From the NCBI RefSeq assembly GCF_963678165.1, contig NZ_OY782755.1, positions 1,798,001-1,862,000 on the forward strand: 64,000 nt of DNA, read 5' to 3'. Every line of letters starts with the position of its first letter. The stretch's first letter is position 1. The notes beneath the pieces were generated by a model. It was not told the DNA's origin and did no database searches. It saw only the letters and a program-made list of their open reading frames with translations. A program made the translations under genes and the position numbers. Positions 25,904 to 36,300 of the stretch are shown piece after piece. The DNA comes from an uncultured Acetobacteroides sp. (GTDB taxonomy: Bacteria; Bacteroidota; Bacteroidia; Bacteroidales; ZOR0009).

Positions 25904-27049
25904 CTACTCTTCGTTGGGGCTTAAGCCTAGCTGGGCGGCGTACTCGCTGGGGGTAACGCCCTTTTGCTGCTTAAATATGCGGTTAAACGAGGCTTTGGAG
26001 TTAAAGCCCGACTCGAGCGCAAGCGATAGCAGGGTGTAGGTTTTGAATCGTGGCGAATTCATCTTTTCGATCACCATATTTACCCTATACGTATTTATAT
26101 ACGACGGAAAGGTTTGGTTGGAAAAGATCTTTACGGCCTGGGAGACTATGGCAGATGGCACTTTTAGCCTCTCCGAAACCATCGATAGGGTTAGCTCGGG
26201 CTCTTGGTAGAGCTGCTGCTCCTTCATCAGCTGGTCTACATCATTAAATATCCTTTCGAACTTCGGATCAATCAGCTGTTCGTCGTCCTGGGACAGTGGG
26301 GCGCTGCTCTTTTTCTTGCTGGGCTGATCTACGCTGCTGCTTACCTTCGATAGCAGAAAGGCATACTTATTGCCAATGTATATAAATAGGATGGCAAAAG
26401 TAGAGGTGAGGACATTTATGACAAGCAGCTTATCGGTAATCTGGTAAATGCTCAATACCTGAACCAGCTCCAGCGCTACAATAAGACCAAAAAGCGTTAC
26501 GCTTCCTAGAACCACTGTGGCTAACCACCACTTGGTTTGGGTGGATAAATCGAGAAGGTAGGAGTCGGTTTTCTTGGTCCTCAGGTATAGGAAGAGCACG
26601 TAAATAACGTAGGAACCGACTACGAGCACCTTATACCAGCTAATCAACCTTTGGAAGATGTTGTTCGAGCAGGTGCACGATCCTTCGGCCTCGCAGCTAT
26701 ACAGGTTCCACACATCCTGCATGAGGACTTTTCCAACAATTAAAACCGCCAAGGGGATAAGGTGAACGAGCGTAGAGCGGCTAAGCGTGTAAGCCTTGTT
26801 GAGCATGCTCTTTACGTATACTAAAAGCGTTGCTCCATGGATTATATTAAGGCTGCAGGTGTTTTCTACAATAAAGTGGAAGCGGTGTATCAGCACCGAT
26901 CGCTCAACTAGGTAGGCTACCTGCGCAACAATTAGAATCCCCAACCAAAACATAAGGATTTTCTCAGACAGAGTCTTCCCCTTTTTGTTGGTAAATGAAA
27001 TAAAGAAGAACGAAAGTAGGGCTAAGCTAACTACGTTTAGTTGTTCCAT
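25904..27049 (-). CDS. Membrane-bound AraC-family regulator (7TM-HTH_18)
   Basis: 381 residues. The first about 230 contain six to seven hydrophobic segments, so the sensor is embedded in the inner membrane. The C-terminus has a tandem helix-turn-helix of AraC type with the end signature SFNRIFKQQKGVTPSEYAAQ. It lacks the histidine kinase and receiver parts seen in hybrid sensors. Upstream of the peptidase SusC/D operon on the same strand, so it probably controls it; ligand unknown. Confidence 0.88.
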   Translation of the reverse strand: MEQLNVVSLALLSFFFISFTNKKGKTLSEKILMFWLGILIVAQVAYLVERSVLIHRFHFIVENTCSLNIIHGATLLVYVKSMLNKAYTLSRSTLVHLIPLAVLIVGKVLMQDVWNLYSCEAEGSCTCSNNIFQRLISWYKVLVVGSYVIYVLFLYLRTKKTDSYLLDLSTQTKWWLATVVLGSVTLFGLIVALELVQVLSIYQITDKLLVINVLTSTFAILFIYIGNKYAFLLSKVSSSVDQPSKKKSSAPLSQDDEQLIDPKFERIFNDVDQLMKEQQLYQEPELTLSMVSERLKVPSAIVSQAVKIFSNQTFPSYINTYRVNMVIEKMNSPRFKTYTLLSLALESGFNSKASFNRIFKQQKGVTPSEYAAQLGLSPNEE

Positions 27050-27867
27050 GGAGTTGTCCCTTACTCTTCAATTACAAAAAACACGCTATGCAATTTCAAC
27101 CTTTGCAAATGTAAATAAATAAGAATAGATAGAAAATTGTTGCGCATTTTTAAATGCGCTACCCTCATAGAATGGTCGCACACGGGGGAAAAGCTAATGC
27201 CGAAAAGAATTTACCCTCACATATCGCAAAAATCGAAGATATTGTAGGTGAAAGTTGGCGCTAATCTCGTGCTGTTTGTTTATACGTAAAGGATGCCGTC
27301 GAAGGTTGCCGATGCGTTAACCCCTCTCAATCTACTACGATGAAAAACAGTTGCCATAAGCGTAATTTGATGCACGTTTCCCCTTACTTGGAAGGGCAGG
27401 GCGTAGGATTTCTCCATCTTCCTCACGTAGTAACTCCGGTTTGGATGCCACCGTACTATCTGCCAACTGCCATAAGGGCAAATAGTACAAGGCGTAAAGT
27501 CCTATACTGGAATCTTATGAATTCCAACCTTTAAGGTTGCTCCATTCTTCCACCTGCCTGCCATCTCCAGCAAAGATGTTGCGGAGCTTTGCGTTACCGC
27601 GAGCGTTGCTCTTCTTTTTGCTCTCGTTTCTGTATCGCTAATCGAGCCTATCTGCTAGGTAATTTCGATCTCCAGATGTTTTGCAGCGAGTCTTCTCCTC
27701 GTTGCGAGTCTATATTTCCGTTAGTACACCCGCCTATATGCGTGTAAGTTGGTAATACAGCCGTATGCTATCGTTGCAGCTGCCGACCAATTAACGGATT
27801 TGGTGGTAGATTGTCGGTTATGCTGTTGCAGCTGGAACTTCGAAGATAGATAGTGCCGACTGCATCG
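27050..27867. other. Gene-free intergenic stretch
   Basis: About 820 bp without a credible gene: short frames on both strands lack initiation signals and family resemblance. It includes the region for the regulator's own promoter. I see no tRNA-like or repeat structure here until the array at 27868. Confidence 0.5.
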
Positions 27868-28200
27868 GAGAAAATGGAATGATATCCTGCGAATTGCCCA
27901 AACAAAAAAGTACAAATGGATATCCAACTGCCAATGTGTCCGATTGTACTTGTACAAATGGATAAATGAGAGGTGATTTACCCATTTGTACAAGTATAAA
28001 TGGGTAAATGGCCGTGAAATATAAAAAAATACAAGTGAAAATTAGTAAATGAGCTGCAGTTTATCCATTTTCACAAGAGAAAATGATGTTTTGCTGACAA
28101 TAAGTCCGTTTGTAACGGAGAAAATGGGTAAAATAGGGGCAATAGGTTCATTTTCCAAAAAATGTTTGGGTAAATGGGCCGCAATAGGTGTTGTTGACCA
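27868..28200. repeat. Palindromic 41-42-bp tandem repeat array
   Basis: Seven to eight degenerate units start at 27868, 27910, 27952, 27994, 28035, 28077, 28118 and about 28160 (spacings 42, 42, 42, 41, 42, 41, about 42). Units begin GTACAAATGG, GTATAAATGG, GTGAAAATTA or GAGAAAATGG and end in a complementary arm (CCATTTGTAC, CCATTTTCAC). The arms differ between units yet stay complementary within them. The junction at about 27977-28008 is a near-perfect palindrome (TTTACCCATTTGTAC / GTATAAATGGGTAAA). Confidence 0.88.
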
Positions 28201-28312
28201 TGAATAATTAGGCAGCTTGCAAAGGATATGTTGTAACGCTCGAAAAAGTTGGGTTCCCAGACATGTGTTTGATGCCGATATGCTAAAGCATGTCAATGAT
28301 TTTAAAGGTATA

Positions 28313-28358
28313 GTTCTACTGGATCGCTACGTAACGGTATTCGCAGCTCCAGTAGAAC
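28313..28358. other. Inverted repeat near the 3' end of the peroxiredoxin gene
   Basis: Perfect 11-bp arms GTTCTACTGGA / TCCAGTAGAAC separated by 24 bp. No T-run directly after either arm, but it lies about 100 bp past the peroxiredoxin stop on that gene's 3' side, so a terminator or mRNA end structure is possible. Confidence 0.4.
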
Positions 28359-28459
28359 CATATACATAAATGCTTTGTAGATGCTGCTAAGCATAAGCTC
28401 GAAGCGTAACGCTGCTAATGAGTGCTTGCTGGCATTTTTGCTTTTCGAGCGGATCTTCT

Positions 28460-29161
28460 TTACTCCTTTACTGCATTCATTACCTCGTCGTAGGGGAGCT
28501 TCTTGGTGCAGAAGAACCAGTCGTAGCACTTTATGTTGCCTTTACTCTCCATGCGCTCCTTGGCAACGCCGCACGAGCCTGCAGTTGGTACAATTACATC
28601 ATCGCCAGGCTGCCAATCGGCAGGTGTTGCCACGCCAAAGGTGTCGGCGGTTTGTAGGGCCACAATCACGCGGTATAGCTCGTCGAAATTTCTGCCTAAG
28701 CTTAGCGGATAGTATATAATAGTCCGAATTATTCCGTTAGGGTCGATGACGAATACGGCTCTTACAGCCTTGGTGCTGCTCTCTCCGGGTTGAATCATTC
28801 CATACTTCTTGGCTACTTCCATGGTGATGTCCTCAATAAGCGGGAATTTCACCTCAACATCCTTCATGCCCTTGTACTCAATCTTCTCCTTTATGGTACG
28901 GAGCCATGCAATGTGGCTGTACAGCCCATCAACCGATAGCCCAACCAGCTTGCAGCTAACTTCGGCAAACTTGGCCTCCTGGCTGGCAAAGGTCATAAAT
29001 TCGGAGGTGCATACTGGCGTAAAATCGGCAGGATGGCTGAATAGAATCACCCAGCTGCCCTCGTAGTCGGCTGGAAAGTTGATGTCGCCTTGGGTGGTTA
29101 CGGCCTTAAAGGCGGGCGCTGCGTCGCCTATTCGAGGCATCGATACTACTTCTTGTTCCAT
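28460..29161 (-). CDS. Prx6-type peroxiredoxin (archaeal-like, three conserved Cys)
   Basis: Thiol peroxidase that reduces hydrogen peroxide and organic hydroperoxides. Peroxidatic Cys51 in DFTPVCTSEF. The long C-terminal arm includes CGVAKERM and CYDWFFC with Cys197, Cys212 and Cys218; the last two are spaced six apart as in the archaeal thioredoxin peroxidase of Aeropyrum pernix, which uses a second Cys for resolution. 233 residues. Start chosen at MEQEVVSMPRIGD. It is 20 bp downstream of the DPS-like ferritin gene on the same strand, so an oxidative-stress operon is likely. Confidence 0.92.
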   Translation of the reverse strand: MEQEVVSMPRIGDAAPAFKAVTTQGDINFPADYEGSWVILFSHPADFTPVCTSEFMTFASQEAKFAEVSCKLVGLSVDGLYSHIAWLRTIKEKIEYKGMKDVEVKFPLIEDITMEVAKKYGMIQPGESSTKAVRAVFVIDPNGIIRTIIYYPLSLGRNFDELYRVIVALQTADTFGVATPADWQPGDDVIVPTAGSCGVAKERMESKGNIKCYDWFFCTKKLPYDEVMNAVKE

Positions 29162-29181
29162 AACAACGCATTTTATTGGGT

Positions 29182-29694
29182 TTACATTCTAGTTTTCTTC
29201 CATTCCTCCTTCATGCGGGTAAGATCGGTAAGCCAGTCCTCGATGTCGTTCTCATGCTCCAGCTCTTCGTTGAGAATTGTCACCGCCATCTGGTAGGTGG
29301 CGTGGTCTTTCCCATGCGTGAAATCCGCAATCTCCTGATAGCGCTGTATCGCGCACCGTTCGCCCTTCAAATTCTGCTCTAAAATGATCTCGATATAAAA
29401 ATCGGAGGGGGCATCGTAAGGACAGCGCGCCTGCGTCATCCAATCCATTGGGTTGGTTACGGGTATCCCGCCCAGCTGGATTATCCGGTTTACGACCAAC
29501 ACTGCATGGTTGAGCTCCTGGGTGGCATGCAGCAGAAGTTCCGGTTCAATTTCGCTCCGCATGGGGCCTTCCATTAACCTTGCTCCAATCCAGTACTGGT
29601 AGTAGGCCAGCCATTCCTCCGAGAGCGCTGCATTCAGCATCTCTATAAGCGTATCAGCATCAACAGATGATATTTTAGTTGCTCCTATACCCAT
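29182..29694 (-). CDS. DPS-like ferritin (DpsL/thioferritin type)
   Basis: 170 residues from the ATG at 29692-29694; the longer frame to 29724 would need TTG. Four-helix ferritin fold with di-iron ligand motifs EEWLAYYQYW, ELNHA, EQNLKGERCAIQRY and EELEHENDIEDW. Two Cys near the active site (ARCPYD and GERCAI) match the thioferritin/DPSL group known from Bacteroides and some archaea, which use peroxide to oxidise iron. Pairs with the peroxiredoxin just downstream: iron sequestration and peroxide removal together. Confidence 0.88.
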   Translation of the reverse strand: MGIGATKISSVDADTLIEMLNAALSEEWLAYYQYWIGARLMEGPMRSEIEPELLLHATQELNHAVLVVNRIIQLGGIPVTNPMDWMTQARCPYDAPSDFYIEIILEQNLKGERCAIQRYQEIADFTHGKDHATYQMAVTILNEELEHENDIEDWLTDLTRMKEEWKKTRM

Positions 29695-29875
29695 GTCGTT
29701 TGGCTTTAAGTAAGAAATACACAATTTAATCTATTATGGATGAAAACTCAACGGGAACAGCCTCTTCTTTTATGCTGATGGGGAAGTGGGGGAGAGGTGG
29801 AATTGGATTCCCTTTTGAGGTGAGTGCTTAGTCGTCGTTGCTGTTGTGATGGCTAGCCGGATGGGGGAAAAAGAG

Positions 29876-29919
29876 GCGGCGCCATGCCGGATAATATCCT
29901 GCAATGGCGCCGCATTTTT
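29876..29919. terminator. Intrinsic terminator after the GH30 gene
   Basis: Stem GCGGCGCCAT / ATGGCGCCGC with an 18-base loop, T-rich on both sides (CTCTTTTT on the minus strand, ATTTTTT on the plus). Located about 70 bp past the stop of the GH30 gene at 29986. Confidence 0.85.
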
Positions 29920-29985
29920 TAGCTGCTGCAAAAGGTTTAGCACCTGCTAACCCTCAATTCTGCGTTGGCAGCTGATGCTTAAGTC

Positions 29986-31569
29986 TTACTTTATCTTGCC
30001 TACAAAGGTTACCACGCTACGAGCAGGAACTTTAAAGGCGCTGGTCGAGCTTAGCGCGCTTCCAGGCTTAAGATTGTCCCCTGTTGCATCGGAGGTGGTG
30101 TAGGGCACGTACGAGCTGATGGTTGCTCCCTTTACGATAGGGGAGAAGGTCTTATCCACCGTCGAGTAGTTTACGGCAACGACAATCAGCTCTTTTCTGT
30201 TATTGTCTATAAAACCCGAAAGCATAAGGCCTGTAGGGTCGTTGGTCTTGTAGGTAGACGAGGCAACGCTAACGCGTACTGCGCCGGGCCTTACAAATCG
30301 GCTAAAGTTACCCATGGCCCATAGCAGCTTCGAGTCGGTAAAGGTACCATCCGAGGTGTTGTCGCTGGCGTACACCAATCCGTCCTTGTAGTCGCCATTG
30401 GTGATGCCTAACCACCATTGCCAAGCCGATGCATTGGCTGTGGTGATGTCGAAGTGCATGATGCGGGCAACGTAAAGGGCAAACGTCATGGTGAGGTCTT
30501 TGCCAGGGCCGCTACCAGCCAAAGGATCGGTTTCGAGCATGCAGAATTCGGTTTGCCAAAATCCCAAGTTCTGATTTTTTAGGGCCGCGCCCATGCTTTC
30601 TCGGGTCGAAACCAGCTTGCTTTCAGGTGTGGTCGTAAAGTAGCCGTGGGCTCCAATCAGGTTGGGTACGTGGCTCAGATTCCCGATGTAGCTAGGCGAG
30701 GTTGAGTTGAAGAAGTTGAAGATATGGTTGCTTCTACCGGGGTAGTTGTTGTCTGCCTTGTAGGTTAAGTCGTACTGACCCGATTCGCATACCAGAATTT
30801 TCGAGTTCAAGTTGGCCTCGGTAAGCTTTTGGTCGAGATTTTTTACCACTAGGGCAATGTCGGAGTCAAGCGCAGGCGATCCTTCCTGGCTGCTGCCGTC
30901 CCACTTCCACTCGGGCTCGTTAAAAGGCGAGATGTAGTTGATGTCTACACCGTCGGTTTGCTTGATGCCTTTTACCACGTTAACCAAGAAGTCGGTGTAT
31001 TCGCCTATCTTGCCCGATTTTAGGTTGTAGCTTACGCTTGTTCTACCCTTGTTGTTGGCAATTCCGTTTTCGGTCATGTAAACAGGGGGCGAGTTGGTGA
31101 ATCCAATAAAGGTTTCCACGCCTCTGGTCTTGGCGGCGCGAAGAAACCAGCGCTGTCCTTCCTGCTTGTTCCAGTCGTAGGTGCCATCGGCATTAAGGAA
31201 GCATTCCGATCTTCTCCATACCGTTTCGATGTTGCTCGTAGATCCCTGTTCGGCGCTTCCCGCTCCGATGTTGAATCGCCACGACGAAAGGCCAATTCCT
31301 TTTGGTTGTCCGTTGGCATCCATTGCGGTGCTAAAGAGCAAGTCGGCCATGGCATTTCGCTTCTCTACGGGCCAATTCTTTCCAATAAATTGGGCTGTCC
31401 AGCAGTCGGATGCCCCAAAGTTATCCATAGTTTGGTACGTCTTCGAAACATCTATAGTAACAACTGCCTGCCCAGGTTGATACTCACTTCCGTTTGGGTC
31501 CGATTTGTCGGCCTTACAGTTGGTTGTTAGCGCAGTTAAGGCTACTAAAAAAAATGATTGAAATTTCAT
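29986..31569 (-). CDS. GH30 family glycoside hydrolase (lipoprotein)
   Basis: Secreted or surface hydrolase; lipobox around Cys18 (TTNCKADKS). (beta/alpha)8 barrel with the clan-A pair: general acid Glu218 in SPFNEPEW and nucleophile Glu341 in FWQTEFCML. These, with GASDCWTAQ and GLSSWRFNIGAGSAE near the front, match the GH30 branch that includes endo-beta-1,6-galactanases. 527 residues. It lies about 130 bp downstream of SusD on the same strand, beyond a terminator-like hairpin, so it belongs to the locus but may be partly independently expressed. Substrate (beta-1,6-galactan side chains or a related glycan) is inferred from family only. Confidence 0.88.
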   Translation of the reverse strand: MKFQSFFLVALTALTTNCKADKSDPNGSEYQPGQAVVTIDVSKTYQTMDNFGASDCWTAQFIGKNWPVEKRNAMADLLFSTAMDANGQPKGIGLSSWRFNIGAGSAEQGSTSNIETVWRRSECFLNADGTYDWNKQEGQRWFLRAAKTRGVETFIGFTNSPPVYMTENGIANNKGRTSVSYNLKSGKIGEYTDFLVNVVKGIKQTDGVDINYISPFNEPEWKWDGSSQEGSPALDSDIALVVKNLDQKLTEANLNSKILVCESGQYDLTYKADNNYPGRSNHIFNFFNSTSPSYIGNLSHVPNLIGAHGYFTTTPESKLVSTRESMGAALKNQNLGFWQTEFCMLETDPLAGSGPGKDLTMTFALYVARIMHFDITTANASAWQWWLGITNGDYKDGLVYASDNTSDGTFTDSKLLWAMGNFSRFVRPGAVRVSVASSTYKTNDPTGLMLSGFIDNNRKELIVVAVNYSTVDKTFSPIVKGATISSYVPYTTSDATGDNLKPGSALSSTSAFKVPARSVVTFVGKIK

Positions 31570-31648
31570 CTGTAATAGGAATTACATGCTGCTAGTAAAA
31601 TAGAAAGTGTTGCTCGGTAATCCTAGAGCACACTCCTCGTATGTTTGT

Positions 31649-31681
31649 AAAAAAAAGTGTTGGGAGGATCTTTCCTCCCAA
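31649..31681 (-). terminator. Terminator after SusD (glycan locus)
   Basis: Hairpin TTGGGAGG / CCTCCCAA with a 6-base loop followed on the minus strand by a run of eight T. Lies between the SusD stop and the GH30 gene, so it probably attenuates transcription into GH30. Confidence 0.85.
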
Positions 31682-31695
31682 CAACCAGGCTTATA

Positions 31696-33279
31696 CTACA
31701 ACCCTGGATTTTGTTTTAATAAACCACCAGACAATTCTATTTCTGATTGAGGAATTGGGAATAGATTGTACACACCCTCCTCAAAGTAAATACCCTTATC
31801 TTGTCTTTCTCCCTTGTTGGCCCATTCTAGTGGGTCGGCAGTGGCTTCGTTCATATTCCACTTTACAAAGGTTCCATTAGGACCAAAGATGTAGGATAGC
31901 ATTGACTTTGATACATCGGATGGATTCTTCCATCTGCGTAGGTCGTACAGGCGATGCCCCTCGGTAGCTAGTTCAAGACGGCGTTCCTTATAGATTGCAT
32001 CTCTTAATGCATCACCACTAAGGTTCATGTCTGTTGTCAGGTGTACTCTATCTCGAACTTCCTTAAGTGAAGCAATGGCTTCATCAGGATGATTGCTATT
32101 GTATGCCGCTTCAGCATGGATGAGGAGTAGATCTGCATACCTCATCATGATGTAGTTAAGGTTATTGGTGCTAGCATCGTAAGGAGTTGGTCTATCTGCT
32201 TTAGGAATGTAGTACTTACGGCAGATACGAGCTGACTTATGCTTGCTTGGCGTAATAACGTATGCCTTAGCATTAGGGTCACCATAGACATCGTCACCAT
32301 TCTTAATGATGGTAGAGCGGAGTCTTTCTATATCACCCTCGTCCTTGTATGCTTTTTCAAGGTTTGCAGATGGTTGTCCCCACGACCAACCTTGGTCATC
32401 TCTAGAACCTGAAACAACTGGAAGTCTAAAGCCTGTATTTAGTTCTGTATTCTTGTTGAACTGAACTTCGAAGATCGATTCCATTCCATTTGGATTTTTT
32501 GTGCTCCAAACGTTTGCAAAATCAGGCTCTAGTTTATAGATCTTCTTGCCAATTATTTCAGCAGAAACAGTACGTGCAGAATCCCACTTCTCGGTGTAAA
32601 GACAAGCTTTAGCTAGGTAGGCCATGGCAGCCCCCCAAGTAGCGCGTCCCTTATCGCTTGCTCCGTACGACTCAGGTAACACTTGCGCCGCGCTTTTCAT
32701 ATCGCTCTTTACCTGGTTGTAGATCTGCTCAGCAGTTGATTTGGCCATCTTTACCTCGGTTGGAGGAATTGCTTTAGTTAAAAGAGGTACTCCTCCATAG
32801 TTCTTAACAAGTTCAAAGTAAATAAGTCCTCTTACGAACTTGGCTTCTGCAATTAGACGGGCTTTAAGTTTATCGTTGGTTATTGGCGAGTTGGTAATGC
32901 CTTCAATGGCAATGTTGCAACGGTAAATTCCTTTGTAACAAAACTGCCAATGGTTGTTGTTTACGCCATTTCCAGCCTTTCCTTTGTACATGTAGTGACA
33001 TAGTTCCCAAGTTTCACCACCATCTTGAGTGGTGTTACCAGCCCACATATCGTCGGTACACATGTCGGAAACTAACTTGAAGTAGGTAGTTTGCCACCAG
33101 TCGTCATACAGTATAGATTGGTAACAGCCATTAACCGCTTGAGTACATTCTTTTTCGGTTTGGAAATAGGTGTTTAAATCTTGAGTACCTCTTGGTGGTT
33201 CTTCAAGAAAATCGCTACAGCTCGCAAATGCAGCTGCAAAGCCTACTGCAAATAGTAGTTTTGATATCTTCTTATTCAT
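31696..33279 (-). CDS. SusD/RagB family nutrient-binding lipoprotein (glycan locus)
   Basis: Glycan-binding lid of a SusCD pair, 527 residues from the ATG at 33277-33279; one earlier codon is GTG. Lipobox around Cys21 (AAFASCSDFLEEPP). SusD landmarks: RLIAEAKFVRGLIYFELVKNYGGVPL, DLLLIHAEAAYN and ERRLELATEGHRLYDLRRWK. C-terminus ends LLKQNPGL, a normal SusD ending. 21 bp downstream of SusC. Confidence 0.95.
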   Translation of the reverse strand: MNKKISKLLFAVGFAAAFASCSDFLEEPPRGTQDLNTYFQTEKECTQAVNGCYQSILYDDWWQTTYFKLVSDMCTDDMWAGNTTQDGGETWELCHYMYKGKAGNGVNNNHWQFCYKGIYRCNIAIEGITNSPITNDKLKARLIAEAKFVRGLIYFELVKNYGGVPLLTKAIPPTEVKMAKSTAEQIYNQVKSDMKSAAQVLPESYGASDKGRATWGAAMAYLAKACLYTEKWDSARTVSAEIIGKKIYKLEPDFANVWSTKNPNGMESIFEVQFNKNTELNTGFRLPVVSGSRDDQGWSWGQPSANLEKAYKDEGDIERLRSTIIKNGDDVYGDPNAKAYVITPSKHKSARICRKYYIPKADRPTPYDASTNNLNYIMMRYADLLLIHAEAAYNSNHPDEAIASLKEVRDRVHLTTDMNLSGDALRDAIYKERRLELATEGHRLYDLRRWKNPSDVSKSMLSYIFGPNGTFVKWNMNEATADPLEWANKGERQDKGIYFEEGVYNLFPIPQSEIELSGGLLKQNPGL

Positions 33280-33300
33280 CACGTTTTCTTTTTTTATAGG

Positions 33301-36300
33301 TTAGAATGATAGGCTCATGTTTACCAAATAGGTACGCGCAACTGGATATGTACCCCAGTCAATACCTGCGTTTAGGATGCCACCTCCAACTTCTGGATCA
33401 AGACCCGAATATTTGGTAAAGAGGAATGGGTTTTGAGCGGATAGGCTAACTCTTAACTTGTTGTTGGCAAATAGACCTTTGTTAAAGGTGTATCCAAGTT
33501 GAATGTTTTTGCAGCGAACAAAGGATGCATCTTCAACATAGTAACTAGAGATTCTGTTGAAATTGCTATTCTTATCAGCCGAAGTTAGTCGGGGTTGAGA
33601 GTTGGTTGGATTATCAATTCTCCAAGATGCATCATATAGTCCTTTCTTAACATTGGCATTGTTTGCTCCACTCATCAAGGCATACTTTGTGGTGTTGAAG
33701 TTTTCGTTGCCAAATGATCCGTACCAGAATGTGGTAAAGTCGAAGTTTTTATACTCCAGCTTAATGTTTAAACCAACTGTTACATCAGGGTAGGGGTTAC
33801 CTAGGTATTCTCTATCCTTGTCGTTAAGAACACCATCCTTGTTCAGATCCTTGAAGCGGAAATCTCCAGGTACAGCATCGGGTTGAAGCAGGTTTCCTGT
33901 ATTGGATGTATGTGAGTTGATTTCTGTTTGATTCTGGAATACGCCATCAACAACATAACCATAGTATCCAGCAAGCACAGAACCTTCGATGGTGCGAGTA
34001 ATGTTACCACCTTGGAATCCACCATCAAGAATTTCGCTTCCGTTGGCTAATTTTAATGCTTTGCTCTTTGCATGGGTTAGGTTAAGTCCAATGTCGTACT
34101 TTAACCCATTGTATTCGTCGTGATAGTTGACGGATGCTTCCCATCCTTTAACTTGGATACTGCCCACATTTGCCCATATACGCGAAAGCCAAGTTGGATA
34201 ACCACTATAGGTTGGGTATTTGGTCTCCATGAGCATATCTTTAGATTCCTTGGTGTAGTATTCTCCTGTTATGGTCAACTTATCATTTAGTAAACCAAGG
34301 TCTATACCAATGTTATAGTCTTCAACAGTTTCCCATTTAAGGTCTTTGTTGCTCACTGTTGATGGGTAAGTTGCAATTACAGCACTTCTGTCACCTCCAA
34401 ATACATAATAACCACTAGAGAGTTGATCTATATAGGCTCCATCAGAAATGTTTTGATTACCGATTCGTCCCCATCCTGCGCGTAGCTTTAGGTTGCTAAT
34501 CCACGATATATCTTTCATGAAGTTTTCACTGCTAGCTCGCCAAGCAAGAGATAAAGAAGGGAATGTAGCCCACTTGTTATTCTCAGAAAATTTCGAAGAA
34601 CCATCAGTACGAACAGATGCTGTTAGGTAGTAACGGTTATCGTAGTTGTAGTTGATACGGCCAAGGTAGGACATTAATGAGCTTGCATTGTCTACACCGC
34701 TTACACCTTTGTCGCCAGTTGCTGCGTTAAGGTAGCGAAGCAGCTCGTTGCTGTTGGGTAAGTCCTTGCGGCTAGCATATAAGTTGCTATAGGAGTAGCG
34801 CTCCATATTATAACCAGCCATGGCTGTAACATTGTGCTTGCTTGCAAAGGTTTTCGTATAGGTTACAAAGTTATTCCATACGTAGTCAAATGCGTTATTA
34901 TGTGTACTGCTAACTTGATCCTTATCATTTTTCTCTAAGTTGTCAATGAAAAAGATTGGGGTGTAGCTACGATACTCGTCGAAACGAAGGTTTAATCCTA
35001 ACTGAGACTTGAAAACTAAACCTGGTATAGGCTCAATTGCAAGGCTTGAGTTGGTTGTCATTGCATATTGCTTGTTTTGATCGTTACCTGCGCGGTAAAC
35101 AATTCCTGCGGGATTCCACGATTGGTTGTGGACAGAACGGGCAAACCAGCTAATAGGCTTAGAGCGATCCGTAACTCCATTATTTATTCTTTCCTCCACG
35201 GGAATATAAACAGGCGTTGTGGGATCCATTGACAAGGTGTTGGAGATTACATCAGGGGTGTTAACCCAACTTTCGTAGCGAGGATTGAACGTTTGGCTAA
35301 AGGTGATGTACTTGTTGAACTTGTACTCGGAATTGAAACGAGCAGACACCTTTTCCCATTTTCCCTTATCCATTTGTGATTCCTGCTTAAAGTAACCAAT
35401 GCTACCTGCATAGGTGGTCTTTTTATCTCCGCCTGCGAAGCCTAGGTTATAGTTCTGCATAGGTGATGTAGGTCGTATAACTTCGTCCCACCAATCGGTT
35501 CCTGATTTTACTGTACTTAGATCAGAAAAAGGAAGCGTCTCGCCCGCATTGGCTTTACGCTCGTTCATTACCTTAGCATACTCTATTCCATCGGCAAGTT
35601 CTGGCTTTGGTAGTGTTTGAATGCCATAGTAGGCGTCAAAGTTGAAGGTAATCTTGCTTTCCTTTCCTTTTTTTGTTGAGATAAGCACAACTCCGTTGGA
35701 AGCACGAGTTCCGTAGATAGCAGTTGCTGAAGCATCCTTAAGCACTTCGATGCTTTCAACATCGCTAGGATTTAGAAAGTTAAGACTATTGCCCATTGGT
35801 ACTCCATCAACAACATATAGAGGATCTGAACCATTAAATGATGAGATGCCTCGAATTAACACCTTTGGGGTCGATCCTGGTGCTCCAGATCCATTCATAA
35901 TCTGCACACCAGCAACTTTCCCTTGAAGCGCATTGCTGATATTGCCAGATGAAAAGTTCTTAACTTCCGATCCTTTAACTGTAGAAATGGAGGTGGTTAA
36001 GTCCTGCTTTTTTACAGTACCGTAGCCAACAACTACAAGTTCGTCAATTAGCTTGGTGTCTTCTTCAAGCGTTACGTTCAGAGTCGTGTTGTTGCCAACC
36101 TTAACCTCTTGCTTTTTAAAGCCTACGGCCGAGATGGAAAGTACATCTTTGGCTTCTGCTTTAATTGTAAAGGTTCCCGTAACATCCGAAATAGCGCCTT
36201 TGGTAGTCCCTTTTACAATAACGGAAGCACCAATAACAGGGCTCTTGTCCTTTGCAGAAACAACAAGTCCCTTTATGTTTTTTACTTGTGCTGATACCTG

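Noticed and set aside
27340..27534. Plus-strand 64-codon frame in the gene-free region
   Set aside because: No family resemblance, no leader, not conserved-looking composition.
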